Origin: Sphingomonas sp. CFBP 8760
GTDB taxonomy: Bacteria; Pseudomonadota; Alphaproteobacteria; Sphingomonadales; Sphingomonadaceae
Assembly: GCF_014841615.1 (NCBI RefSeq)
Contig: NZ_JACYUG010000025.1
Coordinates: forward strand, 727 to 42,869
Length of the DNA: 42,143 nt
Direction: 5' to 3'
Both the position numbers and the translations under genes were made by a program. Under the pieces are notes generated by a model. That model saw only the letters and a program-made list of their open reading frames with translations. It was not told where the DNA came from and did not search any database. This document shows, one piece after another, positions 33,996-42,143 of this stretch (positions within the stretch are counted from its first letter, which is position 1; every line of letters starts with the position of its first letter).

Positions 33996-34115
33996 ATCGC
34001 GGCTAAACTCGCGAACCGGGCAAGCGTCGCATTGATCGCGGCGGCGCCACCCGGCAAAAGGCCCCGGTGCAGGACCGGATACGGTGCCTTGCGACAGTGG
34101 CTGGGGAGATCATCG

Positions 34116-36242
34116 ATGCGGAAACGGACCCGAAGGGGCATGACAGTGGCAACGGCCAGTGCGTTGGCGATAGCGGCCGTGGTTGCGGCATCGCCGCTGG
34201 TGGCGCAGACGACGGCGATGACCGACGATCCCTATATCTGGCTGGAAGACAAGGACGGCGCCAAGCCGCTCGCCTGGGTGGAGGCTGAGAATGCCCGCAC
34301 CCTGCCGCGCTTGCAGAACGATCCGCGCTATGCGGCCTTTTATGCGCAGGCACTGGCGATCGCCAGTGCGGAGGACCGGATTCCGATGCCGGACCAGCGG
34401 TTCGGCCGCATCTATAATTTCTGGCGCGACGCGCAGCATCCGCAGGGCATCTGGCGCTGGACGAGCGAGGCGGATTACGCCGCCGCGCAGCCACGCTGGA
34501 CGACCGCGCTCGATCTCGACGCGCTGTCGAAGGCCGAGGGGAAGCAATGGGTGTGGAAGGGGGCGACCTGCCTCCAGCCCGAGGATCGCTATTGCCTCGT
34601 TAACCTGTCGGCGGGCGGCGAGGACGCGGTGACCCTGCGCGAATTCGACCTTCAGACCGGGCAGTTCGTGCCCGGCGGGTTCGATCTGCCGACCAGCAAG
34701 CAGGGGGCGGCGTGGCTCGACCGGGATACGCTGCTCGTCAGCCGCGACTGGGGGGCGGGGACGCTGACCACGTCGAGCTATCCGTTCGTGGTGAAGATGG
34801 TGAAGCGCGGCCAGCCGCTGGCCGCGGCGACGGAGGTGTATCGCGGCGAGCCGGGCGACCAGCTGGGCACCTATGCCGGCGTGATGACCGACGGGGCGGG
34901 GCACCGGCTGGTCCTGATCGGACGGCGGCAGCAGTTCTTCGGCGGCGATACGCTGGTGTGGACCCCGCAGGGGACGCGCAAGCTGGACATTCCGGCACGG
35001 GCCCACCCGGTCGGGATGGTAGCGGGCCGGGTGATCTTCGAGACGAGCGATCCCTGGGGTGCGATCCCCGCCGGTGCGGCGGCCTGGGTGCCGCTGGCCG
35101 AGATCGAGGCGGGCAAGGCCACCCCGCGCCCGCTGTTCACCCCGACACCGCGACAGGCGGTGCAGCAGGTGGCGACGACGCGCGACCGGGTGATCGTGGC
35201 CTATACCGACAATGTGCGTGGCCGCGTCTCGGTGCTGGCGCCGACGGGGGATGGCTGGTCGACGCGGGCAGTGCCGGTGGCGGAGAATCTGGCAGTGGGG
35301 GTGGCGAGCACCACCGATCGCAGCGATCTGGCCTATCTAAGCGTCACCGGCTTCACGACGCCGACGACGCTGCAGTCGATCGACGCCGGCACCAGCGCCG
35401 CCCCGCGAACCGTGAAGTCGTTACCGGCCAAGTTCGACGCGACGGGACAGGTGGTCGAACAGTTCGAGGCGACCTCGACCGACGGGACCAAGGTGCCGTA
35501 TTTCGTCGTCCACCGCCGCGACCGGCCGCTGGACGGCACGACGCCGACGATCATGACCGCCTATGGCGGGTTCGAGATCTCGCGCTTGCCGACCTATCTG
35601 GGATCGACCGGCAAGCTGTGGCTGGAGAATGGCGGCGCGTTCGTGCTGGCCAATATCCGCGGCGGCGGCGAGTTCGGCCCGGCGTGGCACGATGCCGGCC
35701 GCAAGACCAAGCGGCAGGTGATCTACGACGATTTCGCGTCGGTGGCGCGCGACCTGTTCGCCCGCAGGATCACCAGCGCGAAGAAGCTGGGCATCTATGG
35801 CGGATCGAACGGCGGCCTGCTGATGGGGGTGGAGTTCAACCAGCATCCCGAATTGTGGAACGCGGTGGCGATCGGCGTGCCGCTGCTGGACATGGTGCGT
35901 TATGAGAAGATCGCGGCGGGCGCATCATGGGTCGACGAGTACGGATCGGTGACGGTGCCGGAGGAGCGCGCGTTCCTGGAGAAGATATCGCCCTACGCCA
36001 ACATCCGGCGCGGCGTGGCCTATCCCGAGCCGTACATCATGACGACCACCAAGGACGATCGCGTCGGCCCGCAGCATGCCCGCAAGTTCGCGGCCCGACT
36101 GAAGGAATATGGCCTGCCCTATCTGTTCTACGAGGATACCACGGGCGGGCATTCCGGCGATGCCGACATCGCACAGGGGGCGCGGTTGCAGGCGTTGCAG
36201 ACGACCTATTTCGCGCAGAAGCTGATGGGTCCCGCCAAGTGA
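34116..36242 (+). CDS. Exported S9A prolyl oligopeptidase
   Basis: This 708-residue protein is an S9A peptidase. The ATG at 34116 follows GGGGAGA; the longer upstream frame is antisense to the MFS gene. A signal peptide is seen (RRGMTVATASALAIAAVVAAS, cleavage near VAQ), so it acts in the periplasm. The N-terminal part (YIWLEDKDG onward) is the seven-bladed propeller, the C-terminal part (from about 460) the catalytic domain. The triad is S564 in GGSNGGL, D647/D648 in TKDDRVG, and H679 in GGHSGD. It cleaves peptides after proline. It stands as a single gene between divergent and downstream neighbours. Confidence 0.94.
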   Translation: MRKRTRRGMTVATASALAIAAVVAASPLVAQTTAMTDDPYIWLEDKDGAKPLAWVEAENARTLPRLQNDPRYAAFYAQALAIASAEDRIPMPDQRFGRIYNFWRDAQHPQGIWRWTSEADYAAAQPRWTTALDLDALSKAEGKQWVWKGATCLQPEDRYCLVNLSAGGEDAVTLREFDLQTGQFVPGGFDLPTSKQGAAWLDRDTLLVSRDWGAGTLTTSSYPFVVKMVKRGQPLAAATEVYRGEPGDQLGTYAGVMTDGAGHRLVLIGRRQQFFGGDTLVWTPQGTRKLDIPARAHPVGMVAGRVIFETSDPWGAIPAGAAAWVPLAEIEAGKATPRPLFTPTPRQAVQQVATTRDRVIVAYTDNVRGRVSVLAPTGDGWSTRAVPVAENLAVGVASTTDRSDLAYLSVTGFTTPTTLQSIDAGTSAAPRTVKSLPAKFDATGQVVEQFEATSTDGTKVPYFVVHRRDRPLDGTTPTIMTAYGGFEISRLPTYLGSTGKLWLENGGAFVLANIRGGGEFGPAWHDAGRKTKRQVIYDDFASVARDLFARRITSAKKLGIYGGSNGGLLMGVEFNQHPELWNAVAIGVPLLDMVRYEKIAAGASWVDEYGSVTVPEERAFLEKISPYANIRRGVAYPEPYIMTTTKDDRVGPQHARKFAARLKEYGLPYLFYEDTTGGHSGDADIAQGARLQALQTTYFAQKLMGPAK

Positions 36243-36381
36243 CCGGAACGGGCGGGGGTGACGCCGCCTCCGCCCGCTCCGCCTTCGCCCCGTCCGGAGT
36301 GTTGGCCGCGTTCCACCATGAAACGATCCATTCGCCATATCGTTATTGCTGCACTGCGGTAAACCGGGCAGAGGGAACGGG

Positions 36382-36732
36382 ATGAACGACATGAGTGCCA
36401 AGGTCGAGCGCCCCAATGCCGGCCCGCCGCCGTCGCCGGCGGTGATCTTCGAAGCGATCGTCAAGCAACTGGCGGTCGCGGCGACCTATAACCGCGGCGA
36501 GGTGACACTGGCGCCGCACGCGATCTACACGCGCCACGACGAACTGTACGTCGATGCGGTCACGCTGGAGCGCGACGGCCGCCCGCCCAAGGAAGAGAAG
36601 ATCGGCGCGTTCAAGCTCGCCGGGCTGGGCGCCTTGCGGATCACGCCGCGCCGGTTCCAGGGCAGCAATCTGTATAACCCGGCCGAACCGCGTTATGCCG
36701 GCACGCTGCTGATGGCGATCGAGCGGAACTGA
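36382..36732 (+). CDS. Small conserved-looking protein of unknown function, possibly WYL-like fold
   Basis: This 116-residue protein starts at ATG 36382, after GAGGGAA. I do not recognise a named family. It has no signal or membrane segment. The pattern ATYNRGEVTLAPHAIYTRHDELYVDAV followed by GAFKLAGLGALRITPRRF recalls the beta-rich WYL ligand-sensing fold, but the WYL triad itself is absent, so this is only a resemblance. It lies 139 bases after the prolyl oligopeptidase; that gap contains a weak CGGGCGG/CCGCCCG hairpin (36249-36276). It is not obviously in an operon. Confidence 0.65.
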   Translation: MNDMSAKVERPNAGPPPSPAVIFEAIVKQLAVAATYNRGEVTLAPHAIYTRHDELYVDAVTLERDGRPPKEEKIGAFKLAGLGALRITPRRFQGSNLYNPAEPRYAGTLLMAIERN

Positions 36733-36825
36733 CGACCGGCAGGGCCGCTCGCCGGCCTTGTTTTCGACGATATCGGGGGTGGTTGCGCGGTGGCGCCCGC
36801 CGCCGATCCGCCCTAGGATCGCGTC

Positions 36826-38058
36826 ATGCCCGAGCGTGACCGCCTGTCGACCCCCAATACTCCCGCCGACAACCTGCTGGGCGTGCCCGTGGGCGTGGGG
36901 GCGGACGATGCGGTGCGGATCGCGATGCGGCGCGACCGGCTGCTCGCCGCGCTGACGCTGACCGCGGGCATCGGACTGGCGGTGGCGCTGCCGTTCGCGC
37001 TGAAGGAGGGGGCCGAGTTCTTCCTGCCCCTGACGACCGCGCTGGTGATCGCGGTGGCCCTGGTGCCGGTGCTGGAATGGCTGGAACGGCGGCGGGTGCC
37101 GTCGACGCTGGCGGCGCTGATCTGCCTGTTGAGCTTCATCGTCATCGTCAACATCGCACTGGCGGCGATCGTGGTGCCGGCGACCGATTTCTTTCGCCTG
37201 CTGCCCGCGCGGCTGGGGAGGATACAGGATAATCTGGCGCCGCTGTTCGACCTGTATTCCAACCTCGAAGCCTATGTGAACAAGACACTGCGGCAGATCG
37301 CCTCCACCCCGATCCGCCGGCCTAGCACCACGGCGGTCGCGGCGCCCGGATCGGTGCTGGAACTGGCCGCGACCTCGGCCCCCGCGCTGATCGTGCAGGT
37401 GCTGTTCGGCGTGCTCATCATCTTCTTCTTCCTGTCCGGCTGGACGCGGATGCGGCGGCGCACCATCACCGGCCGCACCAGTTTCGACGGGGCGATGGCG
37501 ACCGCGCGGGTGATCCAGGACGTGATCGACGACGTGTCCGCCTATCTGGGCACGATCACCGTCATCAACGTGACGCTGGGCGTGGTGACGGGCGCGGCGC
37601 TGTGGGCGATCGGGATGCCGTATCCCGCGATGTGGGGCGGGATCGTCGCGCTGCTGAACTACATCCCCTATTTCGGGCCGGTGATCGGGGCGTTCCTGCT
37701 GGCGCTGGGTGGCCTGATGACCTTTTCCGACATCTGGATGGCGATGCTGCCGCCGGCGATGATGTACGGATTCCACCTGATCGAGGCGAACGCGATCACG
37801 CCGTTCGTGGTCGGCCACCGGCTGACGATCAGCCCGCTGCTGATCCTGATCTCGCTGAGTTTCTGGGGGTGGGTGTGGGGTACGCTGGGGGCGTTGCTGG
37901 CGGTGCCGCTGCTCATCATCATCCAGACCGTGCTGGGGGCGGCGGGCAAGCCGGACATCGCCGGGTTCCTGTTCGAACACGGCACGCTGGTGCAGCAACG
38001 GGGCAACCGGAAGCGGCAGCGCAACGATGCCGGCGACGACGGACGCGACGATACATGA
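36826..38058 (+). CDS. AI-2E family transporter (PerM/YdiK type)
   Basis: This 410-residue membrane protein has the AI-2E transporter layout: two N-terminal membrane segments (about 40-75), further segments around 90-125, a soluble loop (about 125-185) and four to five C-terminal segments. The signature LLNYIPYFGPVIGAFL and the end part GTLGALLAVPLLIIIQTVL are clear. Members include quorum-signal and Na+/H+ or other exporters; the substrate is unknown. It ends just before the tRNA promoter region. It starts at ATG 36826 without a strong ribosome binding site. Confidence 0.9.
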   Translation: MPERDRLSTPNTPADNLLGVPVGVGADDAVRIAMRRDRLLAALTLTAGIGLAVALPFALKEGAEFFLPLTTALVIAVALVPVLEWLERRRVPSTLAALICLLSFIVIVNIALAAIVVPATDFFRLLPARLGRIQDNLAPLFDLYSNLEAYVNKTLRQIASTPIRRPSTTAVAAPGSVLELAATSAPALIVQVLFGVLIIFFFLSGWTRMRRRTITGRTSFDGAMATARVIQDVIDDVSAYLGTITVINVTLGVVTGAALWAIGMPYPAMWGGIVALLNYIPYFGPVIGAFLLALGGLMTFSDIWMAMLPPAMMYGFHLIEANAITPFVVGHRLTISPLLILISLSFWGWVWGTLGALLAVPLLIIIQTVLGAAGKPDIAGFLFEHGTLVQQRGNRKRQRNDAGDDGRDDT

Positions 38059-38068
38059 AAAACGCCCG

Positions 38069-38097
38069 TTGACAGGGCGGGGGGGCTCGCCTAGTTG
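38069..38097 (+). promoter_or_regulatory. Promoter of the tRNA-Asp pair
   Basis: A perfect -35 box TTGACA (38069-38074) is followed after 17 bases by TAGTTG (38092-38097), 18 bases before the first tRNA. The G+C-rich spacer with TAGTTG-like -10 is common ahead of tRNA genes in this group. A CGCCC/GGGCG arm pair overlaps the -35 box. Confidence 0.65.
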
Positions 38098-38114
38098 GCC
38101 GGCCTCGCTTCCAA

Positions 38115-38191
<77 letters not shown>

Positions 38192-38266
38192 TTCCCTGAC
38201 CGGAATGGAGCAACCCATCGAAGCCGAAGTCCATCGTGGATCGCCCCGACGCGGTCTGCAGGGTCT

Positions 38267-38337
<71 letters not shown>

Positions 38338-38343
<6 letters not shown>

Positions 38344-38360
38344 CCCATGATGGGTGGCGC
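38338..38360 (+). terminator. Hairpin spanning the 3' end of the second tRNA
   Basis: GCGCCACCCAT and ATGGGTGGCGC are perfect 11-base arms around a single base, so the real loop is a few bases. The left arm includes the encoded CCA. It may act as terminator or processing site; no T tract follows. Confidence 0.5.
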
Positions 38361-38500
38361 CACCGCCCCGCCCCGCGAGCGGACGATCGATCCCCATCCA
38401 AGCGCCCCCAATCCCGCGAGCGATCCGTCCGTCCGTCACCTCTTGCCCCGACGGCGGGACGGTGTACCGGTGCGACCAACGCCTTTCGCCGGAGTGATCG

Positions 38501-41101
38501 ATGAACAAGCTTGCCGTCCTTCTTGCCGTCACCGCGTCCGGGCCGGCACTGGCGCAGGGACAGTTGCCGACCGACGTCGTCCCGATCAGCTACGACATCA
38601 ACGTGCGGCCGGATGCGCAGACGCTGCTGTTCTCCGGTTCGGAAACGGTGACGGTGCAGGTGCGCCGCGCCACCCGGACGATCACGCTGAACGCCGCCGA
38701 TCTCGACATCATCGGCGCCACGTTCGACGGTCGCCCGGCGCGGGTGAGCGTCGACAAGGAGGCGCAGCGCGTCACCCTCCGGCTGCCGCGTGCCGCGAAG
38801 GTGGGCCGCCACAGCCTGTCGATGCAGTGGACGGGCAAAATCAACCGCTCCGCCTCCGGCCTGTTCGCGATCGATTACACCAAGGCGGACGGATCGCCGG
38901 TGCGGATGCTCGCCACCCAGTTCGAGGCGCCGGACGCGCGCCGCTTCGCGCCGATGTGGGACGAGCCGGCGTTCAAGGCGCGGTTCCGCCTGAGCGCGGA
39001 GGCGCCGGCGGGGCAGCTCGCCTTTTCCAACATGCCGGCCACCAGCGTGACGTCGATCGCCGGGGGCAAGCAGCTGTACAGATTCGGGGAGACGCCGGTC
39101 ATGTCCAGCTATCTCCTGTTCCTGGGCATGGGCGATCTGGAGCGGAAGGCGCAGCGCGCCGGGACGGTCGAGATGGGGATCATCAGCCGCAAGGGCGTGG
39201 TCGGGCAGGGCGATTACGCGCTGGGTGCGGCGGCGAAGCTGCTGCCCTATTACAACGATTATTTCGGCCAGCCCTATCCGATGCCCAAGATGGATCATAT
39301 CGCCGGGCCGGGTTCCAGCCAGTTCTTCGGCGCGATGGAGAATTGGGGGGCGATCTTCTATTTCGAAAGCGAACTGCTGTTCGATCCCGCCCGCGCCACC
39401 GAAAGCAACCGGCAGCGCATCTATACCGTTGTCGCGCATGAAATGGCGCACCAGTGGTTCGGCAATCTGGTCACGATGCGCTGGTGGGACGACCTGTGGC
39501 TGAACGAGGGTTTCGCCTCGTGGATGGAAGGCAAGGCATCCGACAAGTTCAACCCCAGCTGGAATTCGCATGCGGCGGCGGTCATCGGCGAGCGGGAGGG
39601 GGCGATGGGCACCGACGCCACCGCCGCGACGCATCCGATCATCCGCAAGATCGCCTCGGTCGAGCAGATCGGCGAGGCGTTCGACGGCATCACCTATGCC
39701 AAGGGCCAGCAGGTGATCGGGATGCTGGAGGCGTATCTGGGCGAGGTGCCCTTCCGCGCGGGTGTGCGCCGCTACATGGCGAAGTACAAATACAGCAACA
39801 CCGTCACCGATCAGTTGTGGACCGAACTGGAGGCGGCATCGGGCAAGCCGGTGACCGCGATCGCGCACAGCTTCACGTTGCAGGGTGGCGTGCCGCTGGT
39901 GTCGGTGGCCGATGTCCGCTGCGCCGGGGGGAAGACCACCGCCAACGTGTCGCAGGGGCGTTTCGGGCTGGATGAGGCGTCGAAGGCGGCGCAGACCTGG
40001 CAGGTGCCGGTGACGTTCGGGATGGTGGGCGGCACGGCCGGCGGCGCGCGGACCGACGCGATCGTCAGCGGGCCGGCGGCGCGGCCGGTATCGTTGACCG
40101 GCTGTGGTACGCTGGTCGCCAACCTGGGCAAGCAGAGCTATGCCCGCGTCCTCTACGACCGGCCGGCGCACGATGCGCTGGTGCGCGACTTCACCCGCAT
40201 GACGCTGGAAGACCGGCTGGGCCTGCTGGGCGACGATTTCGCGCTGGCGATGGGGGGCTATCAGGATCTGGCGCGCAGCTTCGAGACAGCGGACCGGGTA
40301 CAGACCGGCGCGCATCCGCTGGAATGGCAGGCGGTGGCGGGCGAGATGGGGACGCTGACCGGCTTCTTCTCCGGCACGCCGCTGGAAGCGCCGCTTCGTG
40401 CCCGCGCCATCGCGCGGCTATCCCCGGTGCTGGCACGGGTGGGGTATGAGCCGAAGGCCGGCGAAACCGCACCGACCTCCAACCTGCGCGAGACGCTGGT
40501 CGGCCGGCTGGGCGCGAACGGCGATACGGACGTGGCGGCACGGGCGCGGCGTTACGTGGCGCAACTGGCCGGCAACCCCACCGCGATCCCGCCCGCGATC
40601 CGCGCGCCGATCCTGTCCACCTATGCGACCAACGCGACCGCGGCGGAATGGGAGACGCTGCTGGCGCTGACGAAGGCGGAAACCAATCCGGTCGCGAAAA
40701 ACCGGTTCGTCGCCCTGCTGGGCGGCGCCCGCGATCCCGCGCTCAACCAGCGGGCGCTGGACCTGCTGCGCACCGACACGATCACCGCGCCGCAAAAGGC
40801 ATCGTTGCTGCGCGCGGTCGCCAACCGCAATCCCGATCTCGCCTTCGACTGGGCGGTGGCGAACCGCGATCTGGTCGAGGCGTTCCTGGAAGAGAGCACG
40901 CGGTCGGGCTATATCGTCGGGCTTGGCGCCGGATCGAACGACCCGGCGATGCCGGGGAAGATCCAGCGTTATGCCGACCAGTACATCAAGGAGAGCGACC
41001 GGGGCGGCGTGCGCCGGGCGCTGACGACGATCGCGGTCCGTAAGGCGGCGGCCGACCGCATCCGCCCGGCGGTAGAGGCATGGCTGGCGGGCGGTCGCTG
41101 A
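38501..41101 (+). CDS. Exported M1 family aminopeptidase
   Basis: This 866-residue zinc metallopeptidase removes N-terminal residues from peptides. Residues 1-19 form a signal peptide (LAVLLAVTASGPALAQG), so it is periplasmic. The N-terminal beta-domain is followed by the catalytic domain with GAMEN (277-281), the zinc motif HEMAH (313-317) and the third ligand E336 in WLNEGFA. The ERAP1-like helical C-terminal domain covers about 540-866. ATG 38501 has GGAG 7 bases upstream. The gene stands alone, 157 bases after the tRNA pair. With the prolyl oligopeptidase and DUF885 protein the window encodes three exported peptidase-type enzymes. Confidence 0.95.
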   Translation: MNKLAVLLAVTASGPALAQGQLPTDVVPISYDINVRPDAQTLLFSGSETVTVQVRRATRTITLNAADLDIIGATFDGRPARVSVDKEAQRVTLRLPRAAKVGRHSLSMQWTGKINRSASGLFAIDYTKADGSPVRMLATQFEAPDARRFAPMWDEPAFKARFRLSAEAPAGQLAFSNMPATSVTSIAGGKQLYRFGETPVMSSYLLFLGMGDLERKAQRAGTVEMGIISRKGVVGQGDYALGAAAKLLPYYNDYFGQPYPMPKMDHIAGPGSSQFFGAMENWGAIFYFESELLFDPARATESNRQRIYTVVAHEMAHQWFGNLVTMRWWDDLWLNEGFASWMEGKASDKFNPSWNSHAAAVIGEREGAMGTDATAATHPIIRKIASVEQIGEAFDGITYAKGQQVIGMLEAYLGEVPFRAGVRRYMAKYKYSNTVTDQLWTELEAASGKPVTAIAHSFTLQGGVPLVSVADVRCAGGKTTANVSQGRFGLDEASKAAQTWQVPVTFGMVGGTAGGARTDAIVSGPAARPVSLTGCGTLVANLGKQSYARVLYDRPAHDALVRDFTRMTLEDRLGLLGDDFALAMGGYQDLARSFETADRVQTGAHPLEWQAVAGEMGTLTGFFSGTPLEAPLRARAIARLSPVLARVGYEPKAGETAPTSNLRETLVGRLGANGDTDVAARARRYVAQLAGNPTAIPPAIRAPILSTYATNATAAEWETLLALTKAETNPVAKNRFVALLGGARDPALNQRALDLLRTDTITAPQKASLLRAVANRNPDLAFDWAVANRDLVEAFLEESTRSGYIVGLGAGSNDPAMPGKIQRYADQYIKESDRGGVRRALTTIAVRKAAADRIRPAVEAWLAGGR

Positions 41102-41107
41102 ACGGCG

Positions 41108-42004
41108 TCAGCCAGCACCCGACGGGCGAAAGGGGCGGGGGTCGAACCCCGCCCGTCGCAGCGCCGCCGCCGATACGATCGTGACCGACCGGCCCGCGGC
41201 GATCGCCTTCATGGCCCGGCGATAGGCCGTGGCGTTCGTCACCGACGATGGAAAGGGATCGGCGGCGGCGATCACCAGCATCGTCGTCGTCAGGCCCATG
41301 GCGGCCATGATCGTGCCGCCCCGCGCGGCGAGTTGATGCGCGAGCGGGCCGTCGCGCGGCTCGCCGAGGATCGCGATCCGTTCGCCCCGCAACGGCCCGT
41401 CGGCGGCGGCGGGCGGGGGTGGCCCGGGTTGCCGAGGCGGGGCCATCCAGTCGGCCAGCGACAGTCCGGTGTGATCGATCGCCTTGACGATGACCCAGCC
41501 GGCGGCGCGCGCGTCGCTCAAGGCGTCGTGATGGCGGTGGGCGATGCCGAGGTAACGGGCGAGACCGCCGAGACGATGATTGTCCAGATCGGGCCATGCC
41601 CGCCGGGCGACGCGGACACTGTCGAGCCAACGCGTCTCGATCGACGGGCGATCATGGACAAGGCAGGCGGCGTGAAGCGCCCCCTTGTCGAAATACGAAT
41701 GCGCGACGGTGATCCGGCTGGCGAGATGGCGGTCGACGATGGCATGGACCTGCGCGAAGTTGGGCTGGCCGACGACATGGTGCGCGGCGATGCCGTGGAT
41801 GCGGGTGTTGACGGCGTGGAATTCGTCGCACGGATCGAGCAGCGTCTCGTAGGAAAAGACCTCGCGGCCGTCGCGGAAGCCGACGATGCCGATCTGGCAG
41901 ATGCTGCTGACCCGCGCACAGGCGGTTTCGACGTCGATCACGACGAAATCGGGTTCAGGGGTGCCGCCATCCATCGGGTCGGCATCGGTCGGCCCGCCCG
42001 CCAT
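41108..42004 (-). CDS. DEDDh 3'-5' exonuclease with C-terminal BRCT-like domain
   Basis: The protein has about 298 residues. It has a DnaQ-like exonuclease domain (about 20-185) with DxE in FVVIDVETACARV, a second Asp in AHSYFDKGALHAA, and the HxxxxD motif in HHDALSDARAAG, so all four acidic residues and His are present. A Pro-rich linker follows, then a BRCT-like module (about 215-298) with GERIAILGEP and a Gly-Gly (ARGGTIMAAM). Such exonucleases act in DNA repair rather than as the main PolIII proofreader. The start is uncertain: ATG 42022, 42004 and 41974 are all possible; 42004 has the best purine-rich upstream. The 5' flank is cut short by an insertion sequence at 42091. Confidence 0.85.
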   Translation of the reverse strand: MAGGPTDADPMDGGTPEPDFVVIDVETACARVSSICQIGIVGFRDGREVFSYETLLDPCDEFHAVNTRIHGIAAHHVVGQPNFAQVHAIVDRHLASRITVAHSYFDKGALHAACLVHDRPSIETRWLDSVRVARRAWPDLDNHRLGGLARYLGIAHRHHDALSDARAAGWVIVKAIDHTGLSLADWMAPPRQPGPPPPAAADGPLRGERIAILGEPRDGPLAHQLAARGGTIMAAMGLTTTMLVIAAADPFPSSVTNATAYRRAMKAIAAGRSVTIVSAAALRRAGFDPRPFRPSGAG

Positions 42005-42090
42005 TCGTCCTGTTCCGTCCATCGTGACGGATATGGGGGCGCGATCGACGATCGCCAGCGTGGCCGGTCGGGCGGACGCCGCGATCACCT

Positions 42091-42143
42091 TAGAGCGGAT
42101 TCCATTCAGTCCGGATCATAGCCGCAGGAGCTGAAGTAGTTGG
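42091..42143 (-). mobile_element. End of a second IS630-family element, running out of the window
   Basis: After the TA at 42091-42092 the sequence GAGCGGATTCC begins a terminal repeat, and 14 bases further in is the stop codon of a minus-strand transposase tail. The first element shows the same arrangement (TA, terminal repeat, stop codon of the transposase ~14 bases in). The two elements differ in sequence, so they are separate species of the same family. Confidence 0.7.
42106..42143 (-). CDS. IS630-family transposase, last 11 residues only
   Basis: The frame reads NYFSSCGYDPD then stop. This aligns with the C-terminus NYFANAGYDAD of the complete IS630 transposase at 15758. Only the 3' tip is in the window. 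Confidence 0.7.
   Translation of the reverse strand, partial: NYFSSCGYDPD

Overview
The window looks like a chromosomal stretch of a high-G+C alphaproteobacterium of the Sphingomonas/Sphingomonadales type. The evidence is inferential: the YqeY-dnaG-rpoD order, a CarAB-GreA segment, a sphingomonad-style TonB receptor with plant-polysaccharide glycosidases, a DUF4170 protein, exported prolyl oligopeptidase and M1 peptidases, and a repeat resembling the GCGAAGCAATCCAGG family common in this group. No rRNA, CRISPR array, prophage or plasmid function was seen.

Layout. Positions 1-864 hold the 3' part of a DUF2332 gene. Positions 845-8182 (minus) form a polysaccharide locus transcribed GH2 beta-galactosidase, TonB-dependent receptor, GH53 endo-galactanase, FadR/GntR regulator; this fits uptake and breakdown of beta-1,4-galactan. 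A Tat-exported DUF885 hydrolase follows (8282-10111). Positions 10227-15381 carry a divergent seven-gene cluster. The left arm is a K+ channel with an RCK-like domain, DUF2491, DUF350 and DUF1190. The right arm is DUF2170, PspA/IM30 and a glutathionylspermidine-synthase-like ATP-grasp ligase. These are the counterparts of all six E. coli yjfI-J-K-L-M-C genes plus an ion channel, and they are the most interesting system here. The cluster is followed by a gene-free stretch with a REP-like palindrome and a complete IS630-family element (15745-16795) inserted at a CTAG site.

Positions 16953-32514 are mostly housekeeping: rpoD, dnaG and a GatB/YqeY gene on minus; carA, an unrecognised lower-G+C gene, carB, greA and a rhomboid protease on plus. 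Then come DUF4170 and a four-gene minus-strand membrane/stress operon (YqjD/ElaB-like, YqjE-like, DUF3618-like and a second ElaB/YqjD-like protein). These stand divergent from eno-ftsB. An alpha/beta hydrolase follows on minus.

Positions 32586-42088 hold a DHA2-type MFS exporter, an exported S9A prolyl oligopeptidase, a small unknown protein, an AI-2E-family permease, two identical tRNA-Asp(GTC) genes behind a recognisable promoter, an exported M1 aminopeptidase and a DEDDh exonuclease with a BRCT-like tail. The last ~50 bases are the 3' end of a second, different IS630-family element that runs off the window.

Many genes overlap by 1 or 4 bases (TGATG or ATGA), so translational coupling is widespread. 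Start codons were chosen from ribosome binding sites and family lengths. Function calls rest on motif recognition without any database search.
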